Both the position numbers and the translations under genes were made by a program. Positions 6,604-15,030 of a DNA stretch of 21,257 nucleotides are shown here, in pieces. Each line of letters opens with the position of its first letter. Position 1 is the first letter of the stretch. Under the pieces are notes generated by a model. That model worked only from the letters and a program-made list of their open reading frames with translations. It did not search any database and was not told the DNA's origin. The DNA is taken from NCBI GenBank assembly GCA_029005335.1, contig JAQXFT010000084.1:1-21257 (forward strand), given 5' to 3'. The stretch is from Oscillospiraceae bacterium. GTDB taxonomy: Bacteria > Bacillota > Clostridia > Oscillospirales > Ruminococcaceae.

Positions 6604-9588
6604 ATGTATGAAAATAAAAAGAAGTTAAAAAAAATATTAAGCTTTTATTGTTCTCTGCCAGATGACATCAAAAGAAAGATGATTGATTCTGTACAGTATA
6701 TAAATCGTGAACACAAGAGAAAATTCGGGAGGATAAAATCTGAGAATGAAAAACTTGAAAAGCTTATGTTTGAGGATAATTACCGAAGGCAGATTGTTGA
6801 TTGTGCATACAGAGTGACAAAGGATAAAACCGGGCTTGATATTTCAGAATCAGAATATGATGACATCATAGCCTCATATACAGCAGAAAGCTGTATATAC
6901 TCTACAATTTTCTTTTTCAGGTGGTGTTATGAAAAGGATTATGACAATAAATATTTCAATGAATTTCTGGATTCACCGGAATTTGAAAAGACGTTGTCCA
7001 AAGATTTTTCCTTTGAACCTTCTGAGGAGTCCGTAACAGAAAATGATGATGATAATAATACAGAATGTGTCTCAGAAAGCATTGAAGAATATACGGAGGA
7101 TACAGGAATGAAGTTATATGGAAGAATAGAACAGAGAATGACATTCTATAATTTTTTTCCTCAGTATGAATACATAAACGGAAGACTTCATGAATTTACA
7201 AAAGAAGAGCTTATGAGCGGATATCCCAGCAACGGTGCTATAAACCTTGCATATGTAACTTCAGAGGAATCGGAAGATTTTCTTCAGAATATTGATATTG
7301 ACAAGGATACTGATACAGAGGCAAGCTGTCTTTATGTTCTTGATACAGACAAATATGATATTGAAGAAAATAACAATTCGACATATCAGTATAAAATAGA
7401 TTTGCAGAAGCTTGTTGCGAGAGGAATAAGGCTGAGTGATGTAATTTCACCGCTCTACAATGAGAATGTATACAAGATAGTTACACCGGAATTTTCCTGC
7501 ATATCCGACAAGGATTTTGCAAACAGTCCGGTTTATCTTAACGAAACAAATCTTCTTGAGGGAGAACCCGTACTTCTGAAATACAATGAAAAATATTACG
7601 GTACTTTTTATGTACGTTGCAGGATTCAGGACGGAAAATACTATATAAAGACCGATGCGAATATTAATAACTTCATATTATATTACTATTCTGAAGATGA
7701 TATTGATATAATGGAATTTGAAAAGCAGGCATACCGTGAAGACCCGACTTATACGAACTGTGCAAGGATTACGGGAAAAAGGCATATAAAAGATATTATC
7801 CCCAGACAGACTCTTCTTGAAAAAATCGGGGAGGAAAACATTTCCCTGAGTATTGCCGAAAAAAATCCTGAAGAATTTATGACTCTTTGCAATAATTCGC
7901 CGTTTTTTTCAGATATTCCGGCGGAGGTCAGGGAAAGCAGAATAAATCAGCTTCATGAAATCATTACTGATACAAAACGTTTTCAGGACGAAAAGAGAAC
8001 CCTTTTTGAAAGTATGCTTAAATACTGTCAGGAAAAAGGGGATTCGGGAATTACTGATAAAATGATTTCCGAATCAGGAATATATAAATCGCTCCAGTCA
8101 GAGCTTGAAATTCAAAGGTCTGAACTCGAAAAGCAGAAGGAAAATAATGAAAAGCTTACAGCTCAGATTAATGAGCTTAAAGAGCTTAACCAGAAGCTTC
8201 AGACATCTTCCTCCGGTGATATTTATCAGGATAGTGCTGATGAAATCAAAAATGAAAATCCCGAGCATGATATAAGCGAAAGTATTAAGAATCTTCAGGA
8301 ACAGCAGCAGAAGCTTATCGCAAACAATGAATTTCTTATGGCTCAGGCACAGATGTACAAAGCAAGAATAAAATCTGCTCAGGAGGAAATATCAAGGGCT
8401 ATTGAGGAAAGCATTGCAAATACTGCGAAGAATGCATTTGAACCCTATATATCAAATGCAATGCTTAAAGCTGCGGCAAAATGGGATTCAGATGAGGAAT
8501 CAGAAAAATATTCAATGCGTGCTGATATGATTTTAAAAAAGAGAGCATCATCTCTCTCGGGAACAGCTCTTACAGAATACCTTGTAAAATCGGTTCAGAG
8601 CAAGAGAAACTATACCCGCAACGAAATTATAAATATATTCATAAGCATAGCTCAGAACTTTATAACAATATTTTCAGGAGACCCCGGTACAGGAAAGACA
8701 TCAGTCTGCAATATAATTGCCGATGTTCTCGGACTTAATTCCTTTGGCAGTGATAACAACAGATATATTTCAGTATCAGTTGAACGTGGCTGGTCGTCAA
8801 AGAGGGATTTTATAGGTTACTTTAATCCTCTCACAAAAAAATATGATAAAAGCAACGGCAGAATATATGATGCACTCATGCTTCTGAATGAGGAAAACAA
8901 AAAATCTGTCTATCCGTATCTGATAATGCTTGATGAAGCAAATCTCAGTCCTATGGAATACTACTGGGCAGACTTCATGCCTCTTTCCGACCGTGTTTCC
9001 GACTCAGATATGTATATAAATATCGGTACGGAAAAAGAGCTTTTTGTGCCGGAAACTCTCCGGTTTATGGCGACTGTCAATACAGACCGTACAACCGAGG
9101 AGCTTTCACCAAGACTTATAGACCGTGCGTGCATCATAAAGCTTCCTGACGTAAGACCTAAGGAAGCTGAAAGTGAGGATATTATTCCGGAGCTTATTTC
9201 ATGGCAGAGCCTTTCGGAAACCTTTGCAGAGCCTTCTCCGGTTAATGGTTCATTGCAGAAGCTTCTTGAGGATATATACAGTCTCTTTGAGACATACGGA
9301 ATGAACATAAGCCCCAGAATAAGAATTGCTGTAAACAAGTATATAGGAGTTGCTCAGGGAATAATGGATTCTGAAAACAATGCTTCTCCGCAGGAAAAAG
9401 CACTGGATTATGCTGTTGTACAGAAGCTTCTTCCCAAAATAAACGGCTGTTATGAGGATTATGAAGGATTCTTTGAAGCCCTGAAAAAGATATGCACCGA
9501 AAATCATCTGTCCTTGACCGGAAGCTCAGTTGAAAGAATGGAAAATTCACGTAAAAAGAATATGGGATATTGCCAGTACCTGATATAG
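6604..9588 (+). CDS. McrB-like AAA+ NTPase with long N-terminal region and coiled coil
   Basis: 994 residues; SD GGAG 9 bases before ATG. The AAA+ motor is C-terminal: Walker A GDPGTGKT (692-699), a WSSKRDFIGYFNPLTKKY segment typical of the McrB branch, Walker B LIMLDEANLSP (D777, E778), sensor-1 region ATVNTDRTTEELSPR (N826) and arginines near 837-841. Residues about 495-610 are strongly coiled-coil (ELEIQRSELEKQKENNEKLT and a later EEISRAIEES). Residues 1-490 are not recognised; they include an acidic linker near 138-170 and a Tyr/Asp-rich central part. In McrBC systems the motor forms a ring that drives DNA or RNA translocation and activates the McrC nuclease, and the N-terminus reads the target. 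The nuclease gene follows directly, so an operon is near certain. Classical McrB carries an NTxD GTP-binding motif; here it reads NTDR, so GTP use is uncertain. Confidence 0.88.
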   Translation: MYENKKKLKKILSFYCSLPDDIKRKMIDSVQYINREHKRKFGRIKSENEKLEKLMFEDNYRRQIVDCAYRVTKDKTGLDISESEYDDIIASYTAESCIYSTIFFFRWCYEKDYDNKYFNEFLDSPEFEKTLSKDFSFEPSEESVTENDDDNNTECVSESIEEYTEDTGMKLYGRIEQRMTFYNFFPQYEYINGRLHEFTKEELMSGYPSNGAINLAYVTSEESEDFLQNIDIDKDTDTEASCLYVLDTDKYDIEENNNSTYQYKIDLQKLVARGIRLSDVISPLYNENVYKIVTPEFSCISDKDFANSPVYLNETNLLEGEPVLLKYNEKYYGTFYVRCRIQDGKYYIKTDANINNFILYYYSEDDIDIMEFEKQAYREDPTYTNCARITGKRHIKDIIPRQTLLEKIGEENISLSIAEKNPEEFMTLCNNSPFFSDIPAEVRESRINQLHEIITDTKRFQDEKRTLFESMLKYCQEKGDSGITDKMISESGIYKSLQSELEIQRSELEKQKENNEKLTAQINELKELNQKLQTSSSGDIYQDSADEIKNENPEHDISESIKNLQEQQQKLIANNEFLMAQAQMYKARIKSAQEEISRAIEESIANTAKNAFEPYISNAMLKAAAKWDSDEESEKYSMRADMILKKRASSLSGTALTEYLVKSVQSKRNYTRNEIINIFISIAQNFITIFSGDPGTGKTSVCNIIADVLGLNSFGSDNNRYISVSVERGWSSKRDFIGYFNPLTKKYDKSNGRIYDALMLLNEENKKSVYPYLIMLDEANLSPMEYYWADFMPLSDRVSDSDMYINIGTEKELFVPETLRFMATVNTDRTTEELSPRLIDRACIIKLPDVRPKEAESEDIIPELISWQSLSETFAEPSPVNGSLQKLLEDIYSLFETYGMNISPRIRIAVNKYIGVAQGIMDSENNASPQEKALDYAVVQKLLPKINGCYEDYEGFFEALKKICTENHLSLTGSSVERMENSRKKNMGYCQYLI

Positions 9589-9619
9589 AATGAGGTGACT
9601 TTCTATAAATAAGATAGAA

Positions 9620-11386
9620 TTGATACTCCAGCTGAAACGCAGGGGAAAGGAAGAAAAAATCACAATAAATCTGTATGATGTACCGCATAATGATATTTAT
9701 GATATACCTGCCGGCAAGGAGCTGGTTTACAGTGACAATGAATATAAATTTATTCTTCCCAAATCAGCTGGCAAACCCTCTGAAGTATCTGTCAATGATG
9801 ACACATACGAGGTAGACGAGCTTAAACCCTCCGGAGAAAATATAAGCTTTTCCATAGGAAAGGACGGCAAACCCTTTTCAACGTGCTTTGGTGCTATAAA
9901 AATCGGGATAATTATAAACGGCAGGTCATATAAATCGGGAAGTATAGCTGTAATGGTATCTGATACAGGTATAAGCAATGATGTAATAAATATGGTTGAT
10001 TATATATATGACAACTGCGAAAGATATCTTTATGAGGATTCTGAAGCTTCTGATTCCGGAAACAGCAGAAATACAGCCGATTCAAAATTCCGGCTTCTTG
10101 ATGACATAAAGAGAGTTTATGAACAGGGCTATCGCTTTCTTAAAAGCAATCATTATTCAAAAATCGTAAAGACTGAAAAAATATGCTCTTTTGACCGGCT
10201 TAAATCAGTATCGTCCGCTACTGTTATATATATAAGTCAGCACCCTGAAGAGCTTATTCCCGTAAGCCATAATACCGGAATACGCTTTAACAGGCAGTTT
10301 TATCAGCCCGAAAATACTCTTGTTGAGTCAGATTCATTTTCGGCTGATGTATATGAAAACAGGATAATACTGGGCTTTCTGTGTTCTGTTATGAATGACC
10401 TGAACAGAATGATTTCGGGGGTTAAGGCTGTAATCTGCAACGGAGCTTCTGCTGCTGTTCAGGACGGATATTTTGATTCAATGCACCGTATATTCTCAAG
10501 AAATATAAACAACAAGCTTAATTTATACTGTCAGAAGCTCTCTGAATATCTCAGTTCATTTCAGCGTATATACTTTAATTACTCAAGGCTTTTCGGAATA
10601 AAAGGCACAGTGATTTATGCTGTTCCGAGATTCACACCTGTATTCCGTTCGGTTATGGTATACCGGCAGATTTACAAGGTAATAAGTGACTGGTTTTCGG
10701 GAGAAAATTATCATTTCGGCAAAAATGAGCTTCTGCTCAGCTTTATATCAACGAGCAAGATATATGAATACTATTGTCTTATAAAGCTTCTGCACTATAT
10801 TTCCGAGTCCTGCGAATACAAGCTGGAGCTTTCAAAGAATTATCAGTATACAATCAATAATGATTACTATGTCAATACAAAATACAACAATACATTTTTA
10901 TTTTCAAAGGCGGGAAAGGAGCTTTCCGTATTTTTTCAGCCTGTTATATTCGGAAATAATTCCGGAGAAAATTCAATAGGACTTTACAGGAATACAAGCT
11001 CTAACAGTCAGACAAACTGTTCGGAGCTTAAAGGCTATACATATACTCCGGATTATATTATAAAATTCAAATCGGGTCAGAATGCCAGATATTTTATACT
11101 TGATGCGAAATTCAGCACTCCCGCCAATATAAGGGATTATCAGCTTCAGACACTTGTATATAAATATCTCTTTTCAATCAGTCCCTTCAGCGATGATGAT
11201 ACCCTTGAAGGACTTTATATAATCTGCGGAAAGAATTTTTCCGGAGACGGTACGGACTCTGTCCACGATATTGCCCGTAAGCTCAGTAAAAAGGTTCGTC
11301 CTTTTGCGGAAATTGTTATTATGGGCGGAAAGAATACTGATAATGATACAATACCAAAGCTTATTATTGACAGCATTATTGACTGA
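9620..11386 (+). CDS. McrC-like DUF2357 / PD-(D/E)XK nuclease
   Basis: 588 residues if read from TTG 9620. The frame is open from 9599, after an in-frame TGA at 9596-9598. The only good SD, GAGGTGA (9592-9598), is 21 bases from that TTG but 6 bases from an AUA codon at 9605, which would give N-terminus (M)NKIELILQLKRRG; so the true start may be AUA. The N-terminal half is beta-rich; the middle has DVYENRIILGFL, a DUF2357 hallmark, and YAVPRFTPVFRSVMVYRQIY. The C-terminal nuclease core shows TPD478 ... LD495-A-K497 and a following QLQTLVYKYLF (Q-x-x-x-Y motif), which is the PD-(D/E)XK active site. It should cut nucleic acid when driven by the upstream motor. Its last codons overlap the end of the convergent AraC gene by 11 bases. 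Confidence 0.85.
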   Translation: MILQLKRRGKEEKITINLYDVPHNDIYDIPAGKELVYSDNEYKFILPKSAGKPSEVSVNDDTYEVDELKPSGENISFSIGKDGKPFSTCFGAIKIGIIINGRSYKSGSIAVMVSDTGISNDVINMVDYIYDNCERYLYEDSEASDSGNSRNTADSKFRLLDDIKRVYEQGYRFLKSNHYSKIVKTEKICSFDRLKSVSSATVIYISQHPEELIPVSHNTGIRFNRQFYQPENTLVESDSFSADVYENRIILGFLCSVMNDLNRMISGVKAVICNGASAAVQDGYFDSMHRIFSRNINNKLNLYCQKLSEYLSSFQRIYFNYSRLFGIKGTVIYAVPRFTPVFRSVMVYRQIYKVISDWFSGENYHFGKNELLLSFISTSKIYEYYCLIKLLHYISESCEYKLELSKNYQYTINNDYYVNTKYNNTFLFSKAGKELSVFFQPVIFGNNSGENSIGLYRNTSSNSQTNCSELKGYTYTPDYIIKFKSGQNARYFILDAKFSTPANIRDYQLQTLVYKYLFSISPFSDDDTLEGLYIICGKNFSGDGTDSVHDIARKLSKKVRPFAEIVIMGGKNTDNDTIPKLIIDSIID

Positions 11387-12170
11387 ATTTTAACTTGTAT
11401 TCCATAGGAGTCTTTCCGGTTTTAAGCTTGAACTGCTTTGTAAAATGTATATAATTATTGTAACCGCACTGCAAAGCAATATCGTTTATATTAAGATTTG
11501 TATTCAGAAGGAGCATTTTTGCATATTCTGTTCTGCTGTTAATCAAATCCTGTATAAAGCTGACATTGAAATATTTTTTATAAAGGTGCTGAAAATTGGA
11601 TTTGCTCATTCTGACTTCATGTGCGGTACTTTCAACCGTTCTCTGTTCATAAGGACGGCTGTATATCTTGTTTCTTATACCTGAGAGCATTTCATAATGT
11701 GTATCATGACAGACTTTGATAATATCGGACTGTCTGTATATCTGTTCGCTTACGCTGTTGAATATAAGATTCATATAGTGAAAAATATTGCTCTGACAGT
11801 TTATATTTCCCGAGTATTTTTCATATGCAATGGATTTTACACAGAAGCTTAAAAAATAGGGGTTGTCCATTTTTACCGGTATCTCATACTGCAGACCTTT
11901 TTCAAAAAACAACTCCTCTTCATTATTTTCAAAATCAAAGTGTATCCAGTCATTTGAAAACATATTTTTTGGAATACAGCGGTAATATTGTGGTCTGCCC
12001 TTTTTATATATAAAAAATGAATTTTTACTTACAATCATATCGTTGCCATTTATATTGAATATTGCATCGGTTTTAAGAAGAAGCAGAAGATTGTCTCCGC
12101 TTCCTTTGGGGCGGTCTATAAAAAAATCGGAATCATGACAATGATTATATCCGACATTGTTTATAATCAT
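11376..12170 (-). CDS. AraC-family transcriptional regulator
   Basis: 264 residues; GAGG lies 6 bases before ATG. The N-terminal about 100 residues form a cupin-like sensor (LLLLLKTDAIFNINGNDMI, SKNSFFIYKKGRPQYYRC), followed by a linker. The C-terminal about 95 residues are a full AraC/XylS double HTH: VESTAHEVRMSKSNFQHLYK for the first helix pair, then NINDIALQCGYNNYIHFTKQ and FKLKTGKTPMEYK, the family signature. Such regulators usually sense sugars and activate carbohydrate genes. It is divergent from the GH9 cellulase (208 bases between starts), so control of that gene is the natural inference. The ligand is unknown. It has a perfect-consensus promoter, odd for a regulator unless repressed. 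Confidence 0.9.
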   Translation of the reverse strand: MIINNVGYNHCHDSDFFIDRPKGSGDNLLLLLKTDAIFNINGNDMIVSKNSFFIYKKGRPQYYRCIPKNMFSNDWIHFDFENNEEELFFEKGLQYEIPVKMDNPYFLSFCVKSIAYEKYSGNINCQSNIFHYMNLIFNSVSEQIYRQSDIIKVCHDTHYEMLSGIRNKIYSRPYEQRTVESTAHEVRMSKSNFQHLYKKYFNVSFIQDLINSRTEYAKMLLLNTNLNINDIALQCGYNNYIHFTKQFKLKTGKTPMEYKLKFSQ

Positions 12171-12208
12171 AATTAACCTCGCTTTGCATGAAATTTTATA
12201 ATAACTGT

Positions 12209-12237
12209 ATTATATATCATTTATGTAAATCTGTCAA
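12209..12237 (-). promoter_or_regulatory. Promoter of the AraC-family gene
   Basis: Minus strand TTGACA (12237-12232), 17 bases, TATAAT (12214-12209). Confidence 0.85.
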
Positions 12238-12302
12238 TTATCCTGAGGACATATTCTATATATTTTCTGCACAAAATGCAATAAAAGCTGTAATATATAT
12301 CA

Positions 12303-12331
12303 TTGCAAAGATTTTCCGGATAGTGTAATAT
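12303..12331 (+). promoter_or_regulatory. Candidate promoter of the GH9 cellulase
   Basis: TTGCAA (12303-12308), 17 bases, TAATAT (12326-12331). It is weaker than the divergent araC promoter, as expected for an activator-dependent gene. A spaced dyad TTTTCCG...CGGAAAA (about 12312-12353) flanks the -10. Confidence 0.5.
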
Positions 12332-12378
12332 AAGATTATAAATATTCGGAAAATTTTTTTAAAGAGGTGTATTTTTTT

Positions 12379-14796
12379 ATGAAATCAAAAAAGCTGAAAA
12401 AATCGTTGTCTGTTTTTACTGCATGCCTTATGCTGTCATCTGTAACGCCGGTTTTTACGGTAAATGCAGAATCCACCATTGAGAATATAATTACCAATTC
12501 AACCTTTGATAACGGTATATCCGACTGGGGAATATATAAGGAAAGTGGCGGAAGTGCCACACTTTCTGCAGATAACGGCAGACTTGCCATGCATATTTCA
12601 TCAACGGGAAAAGTAAATTATGCCGTTCAGATGTATTATGATATAGTTCCGCTCTATAAAAACGGTGTATATCATGTAAGCTATGAAATTTCCTCAGATA
12701 CTGACAGAAAAGTTGAATTTATGATTCAGCAGAACGGCGGTAAATATCAGTCATATACATGGAAAGGTCTGAACCTTACAAGCGAGCCTCAGAAAATTGA
12801 CTATGAATTTACAATGGAAGCAGATACTGACATTATGACTAAATTCGTTTTCAACTGCGGAAAATATGAGGGCGAGGAACTGGGTGAGCATAACATCTAT
12901 CTTGATAATGTTGTGCTTGAGCTTGTTGATGACAGTAAGGTTGATTACTCATCAATAAGAGCATATGAACCCCCGATAACAGTAAATCAGCTCGGATATA
13001 AACCTGATGACAATAAAAAAGCTGTTATACGTTCTCTTCCCGCTACGGATAATATAAAAACCTGCTCTGTAGTCAATGCGGATACGCTTGAAACTGTCTA
13101 TGAAGAATCCATTGACGAAAGCAGACTTATAAACAATACATCAGCAAATGAAACTGATTACGTATTTGATTTTTCAGGTGTTACCAAGGCAGGAAAGTAT
13201 TTTATAAAATGCTCCGATATAGAAGACCCCTCCTATACATTTGAAATTTCTGAAAATCCCTATGGAAATCTGCTTGATGATTCTGTAAGAATGCTTTATC
13301 TTCAGAGATGCGGAACGGAAATAGATGATGCAACCTTCGGTCATAAGGAATGTCACAATACAGAAGCCGTTTTATATGGAACTGAAGAAAAAAGAGATGT
13401 TTCCGGAGGCTGGCACGATGCCGGAGATTACGGAAGATATGTTGTTGCAGGAGCTAAGGCTGTTGCAGACCTTATGTATGCATATGATGCCAATCCTGAG
13501 CTTTACGGTGATGATACAGGTATTCCGGAAAGCGGAAACGGTATTCCTGATATTCTTGATGAAGTACGCTATGAGCTTGAATGGATGCTGAAAATGCAGG
13601 ATTCTGACGGAGGAGTACATCACAAGGTAACGTGTGAAACCTTCCCCGGATATGTAATGCCGGAAGAAGAGGTAAAGCCCCTTATTATAACTCCGGTATC
13701 TACAACGGCTACGGCTGATTTCTGTGCATCAATGGCTATGGCATACGAATTTTACAAGAATATCGACAGTGACTTTGCTCAGAAATGTTTTTCAGCTGCT
13801 GAGAGTGCATGGGGATTTCTCAACGAACACCCCGAATTTATATTCAAAGACCCTGAGGATATAACTACGGGTTCATATGAGGATACAAAGGATACTGACG
13901 AACGTTACTGGGCAGCAGCTCAGATGTATCGTGCAACAGGTGATGAATATTATCTTGAAGCCCTGAATAAGCTTCCCTATAAGAATGGTCTTGACTGGAG
14001 TACAGTCGGAAGCTATGGAAATATTGCAATACTTACTATGGACGGCACAGACAAGGAATCTGAACTTTATAATAACATAAAAAATAAGATTGTTTCAGAA
14101 GCTGACGACTTAAAGACAATTGCATCTCTTAATCCTTATGGCTCTCCTGTGGTTAAATATAACTGGGGAAGCAATATGACAATAGCTAATGCCGGAATTA
14201 TTCTCAGTCTTGCGGGAGATATTACCGGTGATAAAACATACAATGAATCAGCCAGTGAGATTCTCAATTATCTTCTCGGCAGAAATCCCAATGGCGTATG
14301 CTATGTAACCGGCTATGGAACAGTATCTCCTCAGAATCCGCACCACAGACCGTCTATGGCTAAACAGGAGGCTATGAAAGGTATGCTTGTAGGAGGTGTC
14401 AATTCCTCACTGGAAGACAGTGCAGCAAAGGCTTATCTTAAAGGCGTAGCTCCGGCAAAATGCTATGTTGATAACTGGGAAAGCTATTCCACTAATGAAA
14501 TTACTATTTACTGGAATTCTCCTCTTACATATCTGATTTCACTGACAAATGCTTCCGAAAGTCCGTCTGAACCTGAAAAAAATCTCTGGGGTGATGTGAA
14601 TACTGACGGAAAGGTTGAAATTGCTGATGTCGTTGCAGCAGCAGCCTTTGTCGGTGATTCAGAGAATAATCCTCTTGGACTTCAGGGACTTGTCAACGGT
14701 GATGTCCAGAATAACGGTGACGGAATTACTGCAGGCGATATACTGGCAATACAGCAGTATCTTGCAAATATTGTAACAGCACTCCCTGTTGAATAA
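12379..14796 (+). CDS. Secreted cellulase: CBM4-like, Ig, GH9, dockerin
   Basis: 805 residues from ATG 12379 (AGAGG at 12363-12367; an in-frame GTG at 12367 is part of the SD). Signal peptide: KKLKKS, a hydrophobic core, cleavage after VNA (about residue 29). Residues about 30-190: jelly-roll module of the CBM4/CBM_4_9 type (ENIITNSTFDNGISDW ... NIYLDNVVLELV). About 195-285: CelD-type Ig-like module beginning ITVNQLGYKPDD. About 290-730: GH9 catalytic domain with GGWHDAGDYGRYV (D347, D350, base region), NPHHRPS (H655-R657) and NEITIYWNSPL (acid E707). About 735-800: dockerin with two calcium loops. The order matches CbhA/CelK-like cellulosomal enzymes, which attack cellulose as inverting endo- or exo-glucanases. 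It is probably regulated by the divergent AraC protein. A terminator follows, so it is a single-gene unit. Confidence 0.94.
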   Translation: MKSKKLKKSLSVFTACLMLSSVTPVFTVNAESTIENIITNSTFDNGISDWGIYKESGGSATLSADNGRLAMHISSTGKVNYAVQMYYDIVPLYKNGVYHVSYEISSDTDRKVEFMIQQNGGKYQSYTWKGLNLTSEPQKIDYEFTMEADTDIMTKFVFNCGKYEGEELGEHNIYLDNVVLELVDDSKVDYSSIRAYEPPITVNQLGYKPDDNKKAVIRSLPATDNIKTCSVVNADTLETVYEESIDESRLINNTSANETDYVFDFSGVTKAGKYFIKCSDIEDPSYTFEISENPYGNLLDDSVRMLYLQRCGTEIDDATFGHKECHNTEAVLYGTEEKRDVSGGWHDAGDYGRYVVAGAKAVADLMYAYDANPELYGDDTGIPESGNGIPDILDEVRYELEWMLKMQDSDGGVHHKVTCETFPGYVMPEEEVKPLIITPVSTTATADFCASMAMAYEFYKNIDSDFAQKCFSAAESAWGFLNEHPEFIFKDPEDITTGSYEDTKDTDERYWAAAQMYRATGDEYYLEALNKLPYKNGLDWSTVGSYGNIAILTMDGTDKESELYNNIKNKIVSEADDLKTIASLNPYGSPVVKYNWGSNMTIANAGIILSLAGDITGDKTYNESASEILNYLLGRNPNGVCYVTGYGTVSPQNPHHRPSMAKQEAMKGMLVGGVNSSLEDSAAKAYLKGVAPAKCYVDNWESYSTNEITIYWNSPLTYLISLTNASESPSEPEKNLWGDVNTDGKVEIADVVAAAAFVGDSENNPLGLQGLVNGDVQNNGDGITAGDILAIQQYLANIVTALPVE

Positions 14797-14810
14797 AAAA
14801 GTATTTTTAA

Positions 14811-14839
14811 GGGCGGATTCCATGTGAATCCGTCTTTTT
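14811..14839 (+). terminator. Terminator after the GH9 gene
   Basis: GGCGGATTC-catgt-GAATCCGTC (9 bp including one G-U), then TTTTT. Confidence 0.85.
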
Positions 14840-14850
14840 AACGGGAAAAA

Positions 14851-14866
14851 ATATTTTGTGCAGATT
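14851..14866 (+). repeat. 16-base intergenic repeat, copy 2
   Basis: Identical to 779-794. It lies between the GH9 terminator and the Wzz-like gene's promoter. Shorter reverse-strand relatives (TGTGCAGAAAA) lie at 12261-12277 and 17596-17608. Confidence 0.5.
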
Positions 14867-14930
14867 GATTAATAACCGTATATCTGCCTGAATATTATTT
14901 TAGTGATTTACTGGAATTTTTGAGATTATA

Positions 14931-14959
14931 TTGACGTAAAAAATATAGTATGATATAAT
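14931..14959 (+). promoter_or_regulatory. Promoter of the Wzz-like gene
   Basis: TTGACG (14931-14936), 17 bases, TATAAT (14954-14959). The roughly 65-base leader contains an imperfect hairpin (TTGACACAC ... GTGTGCAA, 14969-14997) of unknown meaning. Confidence 0.75.
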
Positions 14960-15030
14960 AAATGCTATTGACACACTGAAGATTTTTTCGTGTGCAATCT
15001 ATAAATAATTATGGAGGTAGCAAATTATAA

